Shown here: positions 18,273-25,976 of the stretch, piece after piece
How positions within the stretch are numbered: position 1 is the first letter of the stretch
How the letters are laid out: every line of letters begins with the position of its first letter
Assembly (NCBI GenBank): GCA_040755295.1
Contig: JBFMBK010000019.1
Location: 1 to 41,066 of the forward strand
Length of the DNA stretch: 41,066 bases
Source of the DNA: Bacillota bacterium
GTDB lineage: Bacteria > Bacillota > Desulfotomaculia > Desulfotomaculales > Ammonificaceae
Direction of reading: 5' to 3'
Translations under genes and position numbers: made by a program
Notes under the pieces: generated by a model
Told to the model about the DNA's origin: nothing
Seen by the model: only the letters and a program-made list of their open reading frames with translations
The model's database searches: none

Positions 18273-18353
18273 CTAGAAATCCTTCAGGGATTCCGAAAGC
18301 TGATCCACGTAGTCGGCGCTGATATTACAGATATACGAAACCTTAAATCCCAT
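18273..18353 (-). CDS. Possible 26-aa small protein overlapping the ylzJ stop
   Basis: An ATG (18351-18353) overlaps the end of ylzJ in another frame and opens 26 codons (MGFKVSYICNISADYVDQLS..., ending LKDF, TAG). The overlap suggests translational coupling, and the predicted peptide is of reasonable composition and ends just before the FtsA-like gene. GGGAAGG is close to the ATG but too near for an ideal Shine-Dalgarno. I do not recognise it and it may be chance. Confidence 0.3.
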   Translation of the reverse strand: MGFKVSYICNISADYVDQLSESLKDF

Positions 18354-18576
18354 CCTTCCCGAAATCGAAAATCACCTCCGTTCCCGGCGTCAGATCCGGC
18401 TTGAGATATGCATAGGGATCCGTACTGAGAAGCCGCACCAGCCGGCCCCGACCCGGTCCGGTCTCCTCCACGATTACCGGCACGCCGCCGACGGTGGTTT
18501 CTTTCAGCTTCGGGACGGGCTCCGATTCCAGCCCCTGCAGGACAAGTTCCATTGGGAGGGGGGTATAGAGGATCAT
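18343..18576 (-). CDS. YlzJ-like protein
   Basis: This 77-aa protein matches the YlzJ family pattern: MILYTPLPMELVLQG at the start, a VPVIVEE strand, then RLVRLLSTDPYAYLKP. YlzJ is found in Firmicutes next to the ClpP-like TepA protein, exactly the arrangement here (tepA 198 bp upstream on the same strand). Its biochemical role is unknown. The start is ATG at 18574-18576 after GAGAGGAGGTTTAAC. The upstream sequence (CTTGGCGTCTTGGCGGTTGA then TCTATTTCAGAGGAG) matches the leader of the P-type ATPase gene. Confidence 0.88.
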   Translation of the reverse strand: MILYTPLPMELVLQGLESEPVPKLKETTVGGVPVIVEETGPGRGRLVRLLSTDPYAYLKPDLTPGTEVIFDFGKDGI

Positions 18577-18653
18577 GTTAAACCTCCTCTCCTCTGAAAT
18601 AGATCAACCGCCAAGACGCCAAGAACCAGTAGTTAGAATATAAAATACAGACT

Positions 18654-18687
18654 CGCAACCCGCAACCCGCAACCCGTAACCCGCAAC
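18654..18687. repeat. Five tandem CGCAACC heptamers
   Basis: CGCAACC is repeated head-to-tail five times, with one copy changed to CGTAACC, between tepA and ylzJ. It is followed by pyrimidine-rich imperfect repeats (CATCCTTCCGCCTT, CATCCTTCATCC). This looks like slippage-prone low-complexity DNA. Confidence 0.8.
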
Positions 18688-18774
18688 TTTCCCCTTTCAT
18701 CCTTCCGCCTTCATCCTTCATCCTTTCCCTGCCCCCGACTGAGGACTTAGGACTGAAGATTCGACTCGTGACTT

Positions 18775-19491
18775 TTACTGCACCTGGTTCGTTTTCCCCG
18801 CTTTGTATTCCTCGGTCATTTTATTCAATCGGTCCAAAGCGGCGGCCATTCCGCCCACTTCGTTGATAAGCCCGCACTCCACCGCCTCTGTGCCGATAAG
18901 CACCGTTCCCACATCCCGCGCCAGTTCCCCCGTCCGAAACATCATCTCGCGGAAACGCGTCTCGTGAATCCGGGAGTGCTCGACGACGAACCTCACGACC
19001 CTGTCCTGCATCTTTTCGAGATACTCCCAGGTTTGCGGTACGCCGACCACCAGCCCGGACAGCCTGATCGGATGGATTGTCATGGTCGCTGTTTGGGTTA
19101 TGAAGGAATACCTCGCGCTCACCGCAATCGGGACGCCGATGCTGTGACCGCCGCCAAGAACCAGAGAAACCGATGGTTTGGACATCGAGTTCACCATTTC
19201 GGCGATCGCCAAACCGGCTTCCACGTCGCCGCCGACCGTGTTTAAAATAATGAGTATCCCCTCGATGCCCGGATGCTGCTCGAGCGCCACTAGTTGAGGC
19301 AGCACATGCTCGTACTTTGTCGTTTTATTTACCGCCGGCAGCACCATATGTCCTTCTATCTGGCCGACAATCGTCAAACAATGAATGTTGCTTTGTATTT
19401 CTGGAACCGAAGTCGTTCCCAACTCCTTTATCTGGGACTCAGTGTTCTGTTGCTTGTCCGGCTGGGTTTCCCCGGACAGATCATTAGTCAC
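18775..19491 (-). CDS. tepA: ClpP-like serine protease TepA (translocation-enhancing protein)
   Basis: This 238-aa member of the ClpP/crotonase fold belongs to the TepA (YmfB) subgroup, which acts on the cytoplasmic side and was linked in Bacillus to secretion and spore germination. The catalytic Ser lies in GGGHSIGVP (S117) and the His in MTIHPI (H140). The oxyanion loop [14 protein letters not shown] is present. The first 35 residues are polar and probably disordered. The start is GTG at 19489-19491 with GAGGGGG 7 nt upstream. It is followed by ylzJ on the same strand. Repeat copy E2 sits directly in front of the ribosome-binding site, so any transcript from upstream would contain it. Confidence 0.9.
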   Translation of the reverse strand: MTNDLSGETQPDKQQNTESQIKELGTTSVPEIQSNIHCLTIVGQIEGHMVLPAVNKTTKYEHVLPQLVALEQHPGIEGILIILNTVGGDVEAGLAIAEMVNSMSKPSVSLVLGGGHSIGVPIAVSARYSFITQTATMTIHPIRLSGLVVGVPQTWEYLEKMQDRVVRFVVEHSRIHETRFREMMFRTGELARDVGTVLIGTEAVECGLINEVGGMAAALDRLNKMTEEYKAGKTNQVQ

Positions 19492-19513
19492 CGCGTTACC
19501 CCCTCTGAAAATG

Positions 19514-19834
19514 CTTTCTTGTTTCGGTAGGCGCGGCGATAAGCTGCGTATAGCTTTGTCAGCCTGGCAGGGCCGGTTTATTCAAGTTTTGGAAGGTGAA
19601 AGGTTAGAGGTGAGATGCTTGTGGGAATTCGCTTACGAGCGAATTCCTTCGAGAATCCCACTCCCAACTTCCCGCGTCTCACTTCCCATTGTTCGGCCGG
19701 TCCCTACCAGGTTTTCGTGCTCTACTTGCTTCTCCCCGCGCGCCGTATTACGCTACGTTTGTGAACTGCCATGCTACCCATTTTCATGCTTCAGACAAAG
19801 AGGCCTTCGGCCGCATGGCGAACTCCTCTGGAAG
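19514..19834 (-). repeat. Full-length copy of structured repeat with insert (E2), in tepA leader
   Basis: On the minus strand it starts CAGAGGAGTTCGCCATG plus a GGCC-GAA-GGCC hairpin, then TCTGAAGCATGAAAATGGG. It ends GGCTGACAAAGCTATACGC, AGCTTATCGCCGCGCC, TACCGAAACAAG. Both ends align with E1. The central stem CCTGG.AGGG.CCGG / CCGGCCCT.CCAGG loops out about 100 nt that E1 lacks. This insert contains a perfect palindrome GGAATTCGCT-TACG-AGCGAATTCC (19624-19647). The pattern is a conserved RNA-like scaffold with one variable, expandable arm. Confidence 0.65.
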
Positions 19835-19959
19835 AGTGTCGCAGGAATTGAACCGAAAAAAAGAAACGCATGCGCTTTAATCCCCTTTTATTATGACCTG
19901 ACACAATGGGCAAGATAAGAACAATAGGAACGCCAACCGAAAATAAGGGGTCGGAAACG

Positions 19960-21246
19960 GTGAAACAACGATTATTAAAAAAGGCGGCTTTGCCGCTGTC
20001 ATTCCTTTTCTTCATTATAATTCTTGCGATCAGCAACACCGGCGCCGGTGCTCAGACTCCCCCGGGCATACTTGGCGGATCCGCGGTTCTGGTTGACGGC
20101 AAAAGCGGGCGCATTCTTTATGAAAAAAACATAGACGCGGCATTTCCCCCGGCAAGCATGACCAAGATGATGACGGAATACCTTGTTCTTGAAGCGATTA
20201 AAGGAGGCAAAGTCACCTGGGGTCAAAAGATATCCATCAGTGATTACGCCTATACCATCTCCCAAAATCGGAAGCTATCAAATGTTCCCCTGCGGAAAGA
20301 TGACCGGTACAGCGTACGGGAACTTTACGAATCGATGATAATATACTCCGCAAACGGTTCCACCATCGCCCTGGCGGAACTCGTAGGCGGTTCGGAAACC
20401 GACTTTTTGAAAATGATGAACGCAAAAGCGAAACAAATGGGCCTGAAGAATTATAAGTTCGTGAACAGTACGGGTCTCAACAACCGCGATCTAAATGGCT
20501 TTAGGCCGAAAGGCACCGGTCCGGAAGAAGAGAATCTAATGTCCGCCCGGTCTACGGCCGTTCTGGCCTACCGTCTGATCCACGACTTCCCCGATGTCCT
20601 TAAAACGTCGAGCATTCCTACGAAAGTATTCCGTGAAGGGACCACGGACCGGATTAAGATGGAGAACTGGAACTGGATGCTGCCTGAACTGGTGTATGGA
20701 TATCCGGGATGCGACGGTGTTAAAACCGGCTCAACCGATCTCGGAGGCTATTCCTTCACCGCGACGGCAAGTCGAAAAGGAATACGACTGATTTCGGTGA
20801 TCATGAAAACCGGTTCCTACGGGGAGCGCTTCGGGCAGACGAAGAAGCTGCTGGATTACGGGTTTGAAAATTACTCCGAAAAACAGATCCTTCCCGCCGG
20901 CTATAAAACAACGGTGCCGGTTGCCAACGGCAAACAGAAAAGCGTGCTTGTTGTCACGAAGAAACCGCTTCTGGTCCTCGCGAAGAAAAACGAGCAGAGG
21001 CTGTTTACTCCGGCATACAGTCTTAATCCGGCGTTATCTAAAGACGACGCCCTCTTGGCCCCTCTCCGAAAAGGTCAGACCGTCGGCTTCCTGACGACAA
21101 ATTACAAGGGAACACCAAATTTCGGCTACCTGACGGAAGACGGGAAGAAAAAGGCCGCAATCGCAACCACGAGCGAAGTAAGACGTGCAAACTGGCTGGC
21201 GCTGTTGTTCAGGAGGATATTCGAGTTCTTCGGAAGGATTTTCTGA
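19960..21246 (+). CDS. D-alanyl-D-alanine carboxypeptidase (DacF/PBP5-like)
   Basis: This is a 428-aa secreted low-molecular-weight penicillin-binding protein of peptidase family S11. It trims the terminal D-Ala from peptidoglycan stem peptides outside the cytoplasmic membrane. The three active-site motifs are SMTK (66-69), SAN (130-132) and KTG (255-257). A signal peptide occupies the first ~31 residues. The C-terminal domain ends in an amphipathic basic stretch (ANWLALLFRRIFEFFGRIF) typical of PBP5-type membrane anchoring. I chose GTG at 19960 because AAGGGG is 9 nt upstream and the signal peptide then begins MKQRLLKK; an in-frame ATG at 19906 has no ribosome-binding site. It is divergent from tepA. 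Confidence 0.92.
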   Translation: MKQRLLKKAALPLSFLFFIIILAISNTGAGAQTPPGILGGSAVLVDGKSGRILYEKNIDAAFPPASMTKMMTEYLVLEAIKGGKVTWGQKISISDYAYTISQNRKLSNVPLRKDDRYSVRELYESMIIYSANGSTIALAELVGGSETDFLKMMNAKAKQMGLKNYKFVNSTGLNNRDLNGFRPKGTGPEEENLMSARSTAVLAYRLIHDFPDVLKTSSIPTKVFREGTTDRIKMENWNWMLPELVYGYPGCDGVKTGSTDLGGYSFTATASRKGIRLISVIMKTGSYGERFGQTKKLLDYGFENYSEKQILPAGYKTTVPVANGKQKSVLVVTKKPLLVLAKKNEQRLFTPAYSLNPALSKDDALLAPLRKGQTVGFLTTNYKGTPNFGYLTEDGKKKAAIATTSEVRRANWLALLFRRIFEFFGRIF

Positions 21247-21515
21247 CTTGCAGGTGGCTTTTCCCACCCAGGAATTTAACCGTTTGACCCCAAATTAAAA
21301 GGGCGGTGCCCCGGTTTACCGATGTGATTATTTACAGCGCTATAATTACACATAAATTTCGTTATATTTCAGGCAATTTTGCAGTATCGTGCAAACCGGA
21401 GCCCCACCAACTCTAACGTTTTTCAAAGAATTTCCTCCGGGCGGTTTTAATGCCTTCCCGGAATCTATTCCTATGAATCGAGCACTTGCGAAAAGAAAGA
21501 ACCAGCGGTTTTGTT
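21247..21515. other. Intergenic region after dacF, no supported gene
   Basis: This holds a weak GGTGG/CCACC hairpin soon after the dacF stop and a TTG-started 26-codon frame (21346-21426, minus) with a GGAGG site, which I judge too weak to call. No promoter or known RNA was seen. Confidence 0.4.
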
Positions 21516-21785
21516 TCAGCAGCTTTGGGTCGGCGGTTCGGTATCCGTCCTTCCCAGCAGGTAATCGGCTGAAACCCCTAAAAGATTGGCTATATCGTTA
21601 AGCAACTCGGCGCAAAGACGTCTTTGGCCGCGTTCAATATCCGATACCAGAGACTTTGAAACGTGCAGCATCTCTGCCAGTTCTTTCTGTGTTATCCCCC
21701 TTCTCTTGCGGGACTCGCGGATACGTGATCCCATATTTTGAGCGTACAACCCTTTATCCCCTGCTATGTTATTTTTTACTACCAC
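21516..21785 (-). CDS. XRE-family HTH transcriptional regulator
   Basis: This 89-aa protein consists almost entirely of a Cro/C1-type helix-turn-helix: IRESRKRRGITQKELAEMLH, then VSKSLVSDIERGQRRL, then LLNDIANLLGVSADYLLGRT. It probably acts as a dimeric DNA-binding repressor or switch. The start is uncertain: GTG (21783-21785) has no clear ribosome-binding site, TTG at 21747-21749 has GGGG at good spacing, and ATG at 21732-21734 is a third option; the HTH is intact in all. A TATAAT (21800-21805, minus) and a palindromic box at 21828-21847 lie just upstream, consistent with autoregulation. Confidence 0.88.
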   Translation of the reverse strand: MVVKNNIAGDKGLYAQNMGSRIRESRKRRGITQKELAEMLHVSKSLVSDIERGQRRLCAELLNDIANLLGVSADYLLGRTDTEPPTQSC

Positions 21786-21827
21786 CGGACTTTTTTTATA
21801 TTATATCTTTACCGTTCGACTCCGAAG

Positions 21828-21847
21828 TTCGCAAATAGCGGAATAAA
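21828..21847 (-). promoter_or_regulatory. Palindromic operator-like box upstream of the XRE gene
   Basis: The minus strand reads TTTATTCCGCTATTTGCGAA, an imperfect palindrome (TTCCGC/GCGAA). It ends 22 nt before the -10 hexamer TATAAT (21800-21805), so it overlaps or replaces the -35. An almost identical box sits at the same distance from TATAAT in front of the kinase-like gene at 29.35 kb. Confidence 0.65.
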
Positions 21848-21948
21848 TAGAAATCTTAATGGTGGGGGAGCGCGAATGCTGTCTATATGTAGTAAAAAGC
21901 CTTTTGATAATGTGACTTCTTCACCGAATATTTTTATTTACCTTCTCC

Positions 21949-23289
21949 TTATTTGTGGTTATATCGGCGAGTCAATTCCTTTAATCGTTCGAACTTGCAG
22001 TGGTCCTCCGGGCGGTACAGGGGGAAAGCGCTGTTGTTATGCAGTAGAGGGTCGCAGTCCTCCGGCAGGCCGCTTTCAGCGAATCCCGGCGTTCCTGGAA
22101 TAGGAGAGTATGCCTCCAAGAATATCCTCGCCCCTGTTGAAGCCGCGTATTCAATAGAATCCCGGATTTCTCGAAAGCCCTGTCCGGGAAGACCCATCAG
22201 TATATTGACCGCAATGTCCCCCGGGTTATAACCGGCCTCTTTCAAGCAGTTTACCGCTTTCAGAAACTCCCGGTTGTCGACCTTCCCTCCCGTTTCCTCC
22301 TGTCTTGCCGCCGAAGCGGTCTCAAGCCCGAGTCTGGGCTGAACGACCCCCGCCCGTTTGAATAGACGGGCCAGACCGGGCGTGATAAAGCGGATGTGCA
22401 GACCGTTCGGTGTGTGAAGATTCAGTCTTATCCGTCTTTCGACAATACCTTCGAGAATTACGGTAACGTGGTCTTCGGCCCTGAACAGTAAAGCCTCGTC
22501 GTAAAAGGCGAAGTTGTCGATGCCTTTTCCGGCGAAATACTCGATCTGCTGGAGGACCGTGCCGGGGTCGGCCTGCCGGAAACCGTCTTCCAGCAGGTAC
22601 CATGCGCAATAGGTACACCTGAACGGACAGCCCGAGGAGGTCCGCAAGGTTATGTACCGCAGTCTTGGGTACAGGTCGTAACCCGGAGTCAGGTCTTCCG
22701 CTTCCGCAGTCGCCGTATCGAAGGACTTTCCGGTGAGCGTTTTTACAATACCGGTTATTTCCTTGATATCGTTTCCGTGGTAAACCAGGTCCGCGCCGCT
22801 GAACCTCTTCGCGTGCTCCGGGCAAAGCCGGGCGTATATTCCTCCGAGAACCACGGGGATTGAGGGAAAACGTTTTTTAAGAATCCGGATTGCTTCAAAA
22901 ACCCCGGGATACCAGTAAGTCATACCGGAAGTTACAAATATAACGTCCGGGCGTTCCGCCTCGAGCATTTTAAGGAACAACTCCGGCGGTATCCCGTAGC
23001 GTTTGAAACGCCGCGGAATCTCCTTGAAGAGTTCCGGTTTATCTACCGTCTCGCAGTGGTAATGCCCGTCGCCATGAACCCTGCTCCCGGGCAGCCTGTC
23101 CCCCAAAAACTCGCACAGCCGGGGATTGAACCTGTCCAGACAATCGATAAGGCTCACGCCGATCCCGACTTTCAAAAAGCGGGATGCTATTTTCAAGAGC
23201 CCCAGGGGCTTCGACCACAGGTCGTAAGCGGCAAAATCGTATATCCAGGAGTTCACCAGAAGCACATTGACCGGTTTCACATTTTTCAC
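21949..23289 (-). CDS. B12-binding-domain radical SAM protein
   Basis: This 446-aa iron-sulfur enzyme has an N-terminal cobalamin-binding-like Rossmann domain: VNVLLVNSWIYDF, then LKIASRFLKVGIGVSLIDCL, and DVIFVTSGMTYWYPG followed by IPVVLGG. A radical SAM domain follows with the cluster motif C221-PFR-C225-TY-C228. Later blocks (LGLETASAARQEE, GDIAVNILMGLPGQ, FLEAYSPIPGTP) are typical of the class. The canonical cobalamin DxHxxG motif is not present, so cofactor binding is unsure. The substrate is unknown. The start is GTG at 23287-23289 with no obvious ribosome-binding site. There is no operon partner; it is convergent or isolated. Confidence 0.85.
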   Translation of the reverse strand: MKNVKPVNVLLVNSWIYDFAAYDLWSKPLGLLKIASRFLKVGIGVSLIDCLDRFNPRLCEFLGDRLPGSRVHGDGHYHCETVDKPELFKEIPRRFKRYGIPPELFLKMLEAERPDVIFVTSGMTYWYPGVFEAIRILKKRFPSIPVVLGGIYARLCPEHAKRFSGADLVYHGNDIKEITGIVKTLTGKSFDTATAEAEDLTPGYDLYPRLRYITLRTSSGCPFRCTYCAWYLLEDGFRQADPGTVLQQIEYFAGKGIDNFAFYDEALLFRAEDHVTVILEGIVERRIRLNLHTPNGLHIRFITPGLARLFKRAGVVQPRLGLETASAARQEETGGKVDNREFLKAVNCLKEAGYNPGDIAVNILMGLPGQGFREIRDSIEYAASTGARIFLEAYSPIPGTPGFAESGLPEDCDPLLHNNSAFPLYRPEDHCKFERLKELTRRYNHK

Positions 23290-23332
23290 CCGGGATTATT
23301 GTAACACAAGCCCTGCCGCAGCCCTACCGCTT

Positions 23333-25050
23333 TTACGCCGAGGCCGTCTCCGAGTAATCGGAGTACAACCGTTTGGCGTCGACAACCTTGTAGGCCCTGA
23401 TCCGGTAGCAGTATACCGCTCCGCCCTGCATCGGCGGGCCCGCGTAACCGGAGTTGGTCCAGGCCGTCGCGTTGGGTCCGGTGGTATGAACCACCGTCCA
23501 GTCTTTCTCAAAAAGCCCCTTCCTTTCTATTTCAAAACCGTCTTCATCGTTTGAACAATCCTTCCACGATACGGTGATCCGGCACGACTTTGAGTTGTCC
23601 GCCTTCACGGTTGTCGGTCTTGCCGGCGGTACGGGAGCGGGTTCCTCTCCGGGATACCTTTCTCTCGTAGAAGGCTTTTCTTCCGCCGAAGGCGTTTCTC
23701 CGGTAGCAGGCTCCTCACCCGCGGGGGGCGCCTCAGGCACCGGTTCCTTCTCCCCGGCTGGGAACTCGGCGACCGGCGACTCGGCAAAGGCATAACGGAT
23801 ATGGATCTCGTAACCGTCTTTGGTCTTGCCGGGCGAATAGCGGTAACCGTACAGCTTAGTCAGAAATACCGGGTAAATATCGGTAGACGGGCCGGGACGA
23901 CTCGCCGGGTCGTGGAAGGCGAGGAAATTAACCACGCTGCCGTCGTCCGGGTCGGTGTAAGTGAGAACGCCCACTACCGTGACCATATGCCCGCCTATAC
24001 GTTTGCCGTCTTTCTTATATTCGAGCGAAACCTCGACATCCTGGCCTTTTTTCAGTTCGGCAACGATCTTTTTAAAAATACCTGAATCAAATCTATCGCC
24101 GATCTGGTATGTTTCAACAGGCAGACGGTGACGGTCAATGAACGCCTTTTTGCCTTTTAGAAAGTCGCTTAAAACATTAACCCCGCGACGTACTTTCCTC
24201 TTGCCTCATCGTAGTGTTCCGACCAGTTCATGTCGTTCTTCAGCTCTTGTATCACCTGATCCGCGGTGGCAGGCATCTTATCCTTAAAATCATACTTTTC
24301 CGCGAGCCAAATCAGCGAATTAGCCGTGGAAGTGGGTACGCATTCATTGCGGCGCTGGTCGATATCCGGGACACCCTCGCGTTGAAAATTGATGTCTTCC
24401 GGTGCCGCGGCATACGCTGATTCCGTTTCCAGGGATCCGGCGCCGCCCCCGTCGGGTATATTGTAGCTTACTGACACGGGAGCAGGCTCATCAGGGTATT
24501 TTTCCGTCAAACCGGTCGGGTCCGGTGACCAGATGTCTCCGAATTCGTCGACAGCTATTTTCGAAATCGTCACGTCCTTCGCCCCGGCTCCTTCCGGAAC
24601 AGCACCGTCCCAGCCTGCCGTAACGTCTGCGGCTTCAACGGTGCGTCCCGTTAGAACCACCCTCGCCTTGAGATTTGTGCGCGACGGGGCGTCTGCATCG
24701 TTGAACACGAAAGAAAGGCTGTACGGCTCGTCCGCCGAGACACGTACCGGCACGTTCTGAACGACCCATTCTTCCTGCACTTTTCCCTGTGCACCGTAGT
24801 TTCTCCATTTGCCGTCCTTGTTCAGGTCAACGACAACGTTGGCGTATTTTCTTTCTTTAATATTCTTTTTGAAAGGAATCATCACATAACCCGCCCCGTT
24901 TGGAGCGTCGAGATAAGTAACCGCAAACAATCTGATGCCGTCACCGACTACCGAGGATTCTTCCACGCTTCCTCCGCGGCAACCGATCAGTATGATCGAC
25001 AGGAAAACAGCCAAAACCACCATGCCCAAAAGTTTTAATCTTATTCTGAT
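23333..25050 (-). pseudogene. Decayed paralogue of the C39-like peptidase lipoprotein
   Basis: This is a broken copy of the intact gene at 35784-37538, similar across its whole length: lipobox IILIGC, central DIDQRRNECVPTSTANS with the catalytic Cys, GGHMVTVVG with the His, FHDPAS with the Asp, a Pro/Glu-rich linker, and a C-terminal fibronectin-III-like domain. Two lesions are visible. The codon aligned with the intact ATG is ATC (25048-25050), behind an intact GAGGGAG ribosome-binding site. One G is missing from a G-run at 24181-24184, which shifts the frame after ...KYVAG and ends translation at a TAA near 24169. TTG at 25027-25029 could still start a truncated product. A sequencing error could explain the one-base shift but not the start change. 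Confidence 0.8.
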
Positions 25051-25285
25051 AAAAATCTCCCTCTATCTTCATCTATTTGCTAAAATAAGGATAGCTCGGT
25101 TTCAGGCAATCGTCAACAACAAGATTAAAACATATCTGTTCGAAAAGGAATATTTCCAGGTCCAATAACGTGGAGTTGTCCGCATGCGAATAAGCCGGCG
25201 CCGTTGTTTTTAAAGAACGTATCCACCGGGAAAGCGCGCTTCGCAAACCTTTCGGAAACCCTTCCGGAGAGTTTTGCTCCGGTTA

Positions 25286-25314
25286 TTGAATCTCGGATAC
25301 CGGCATGATAACAT
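25286..25314 (+). promoter_or_regulatory. Putative promoter of the selenoprotein gene
   Basis: TTGAAT (25286-25291), a 17-bp spacer and TAACAT (25309-25314) lie about 65 nt upstream of the proposed start codon. The rest of the 330-bp gap after the pseudogene shows no coding feature. Confidence 0.45.
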
Positions 25315-25381
25315 TAGAAAAATCGGCGGGTCGACGGCTGATTAAGAAATGAAGAGCTACTATTGAAAGAGGGTGAGATGG

Positions 25382-25597
25382 TTGTCTCAGGAGGTTCTCA
25401 TCTTTGGGAAGGAAGGGTGACCCTACACGAAGGCCGCCCTTGAAGATCACGCCAAGAAAGGCCTTGCCTACCGCTATCTGGACGTAAGAAAGGATCCCCG
25501 GGCGATGGAACAAATGCTGAAGTATTCCGAAGGTCGCAGGGCTGTGCCCGTAATGGTGGACGGCGGTAAGGTTACAATCGGTTTTGGCGGAACTTGA
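25382..25597 (+). CDS. UXX-star family selenoprotein (glutaredoxin-like), TGA = Sec
   Basis: Reading through the in-frame TGA at 25418-25420 gives a 71-aa thioredoxin-fold protein. It begins LSQEVLIFGKEG, then Sec13-PYT, then KAALEDHAKKGLAYRYLDV, AVPVMVDGGKVTIGFGGT and TGA stop. UPYT replaces the CPYC/CPYT redox motif of glutaredoxins. The VPV turn (cis-Pro) and GFGGT end match the UXX-star (seleno)protein family known from clostridia and sulfate reducers. I chose TTG at 25382-25384 because AGAGGG is 8 nt upstream; GTG at 25373 lacks spacing. The 3' half is open and well conserved in character, which argues against a chance stop. A bacterial SECIS should follow the TGA; only a small AAGG/CCTT hairpin is visible there, so that element is unconfirmed. 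Automatic gene finders would miss this gene. Confidence 0.85.
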
Positions 25598-25653
25598 GGA
25601 GTCTGACGGCGGCCGTGAGCCGCCGGGATGTACTGTCTCATGGGTACATAGAA

Positions 25654-25677
25654 TTAGGGCGGGTTATCCCGCCCTAA
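25654..25677. terminator. Perfect hairpin between selenoprotein and zinc-ribbon genes
   Basis: TTAGGGCGGG-TTAT-CCCGCCCTAA is a perfect 10-bp stem between convergent genes. A second stem, GGCGGC/GCCGCC at about 25606-25623, follows the selenoprotein stop. Neither has a long T-run, but both are well placed as terminators. Confidence 0.55.
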
Positions 25678-25717
25678 GTAATTATGTGCAGCCGCCGCTT
25701 TCCCGGACAAGTCGGCA

Positions 25718-25927
25718 TTAAACTTTATCCAGGATTTTATCCACCTTCGCTTCCACCTCGCGAATGCGGTGCGTCAGGTTGAAGTAATCTATCACTCCCA
25801 AAACCGTCCCGCACGCGGAACACTGGACGAACCACACCTTTGTGCTGTACCCGCCGCCGCTCAACGTATCGCTTTCCGCTATTTCGAATTCGATCTTATG
25901 GCAGTTCGGGCACGCCGATAATGCCAC
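25718..25927 (-). CDS. Small zinc-ribbon protein
   Basis: This 69-aa protein has an N-terminal CPNC knuckle (C6, C9) and a second CSAC knuckle near residue 36, followed by a coiled C-terminal helix (HRIREVEAKVDKIL). The cysteines would bind zinc. The function is unknown. The start is GTG (25925-25927) after AAGGGGG. It is 49 nt downstream of the SEC-C protein gene and likely co-transcribed with it. Confidence 0.8.
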   Translation of the reverse strand: MALSACPNCHKIEFEIAESDTLSGGGYSTKVWFVQCSACGTVLGVIDYFNLTHRIREVEAKVDKILDKV

Positions 25928-25976
25928 AATATATACCCCCTTCCCTTTTGTATTTGTTTCCCATACAATTCCCGCG

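Noticed and set aside
18654-18720. Tandem heptamers considered as a CRISPR-like array
   Set aside because: Units are 7 bp with no spacers; this is slippage DNA.
21346-21426. 26-codon TTG-started frame after the XRE gene, with GGAGG
   Set aside because: Too short and without supporting context; one good ribosome-binding-like site is not enough.
21738-22103. Plus-strand frame over the XRE upstream region and the radical SAM 3' end
   Set aside because: An internal ATG at 21875 has a GGGGGAG site, but the frame mostly overlaps a sound gene antisense and lacks any domain.
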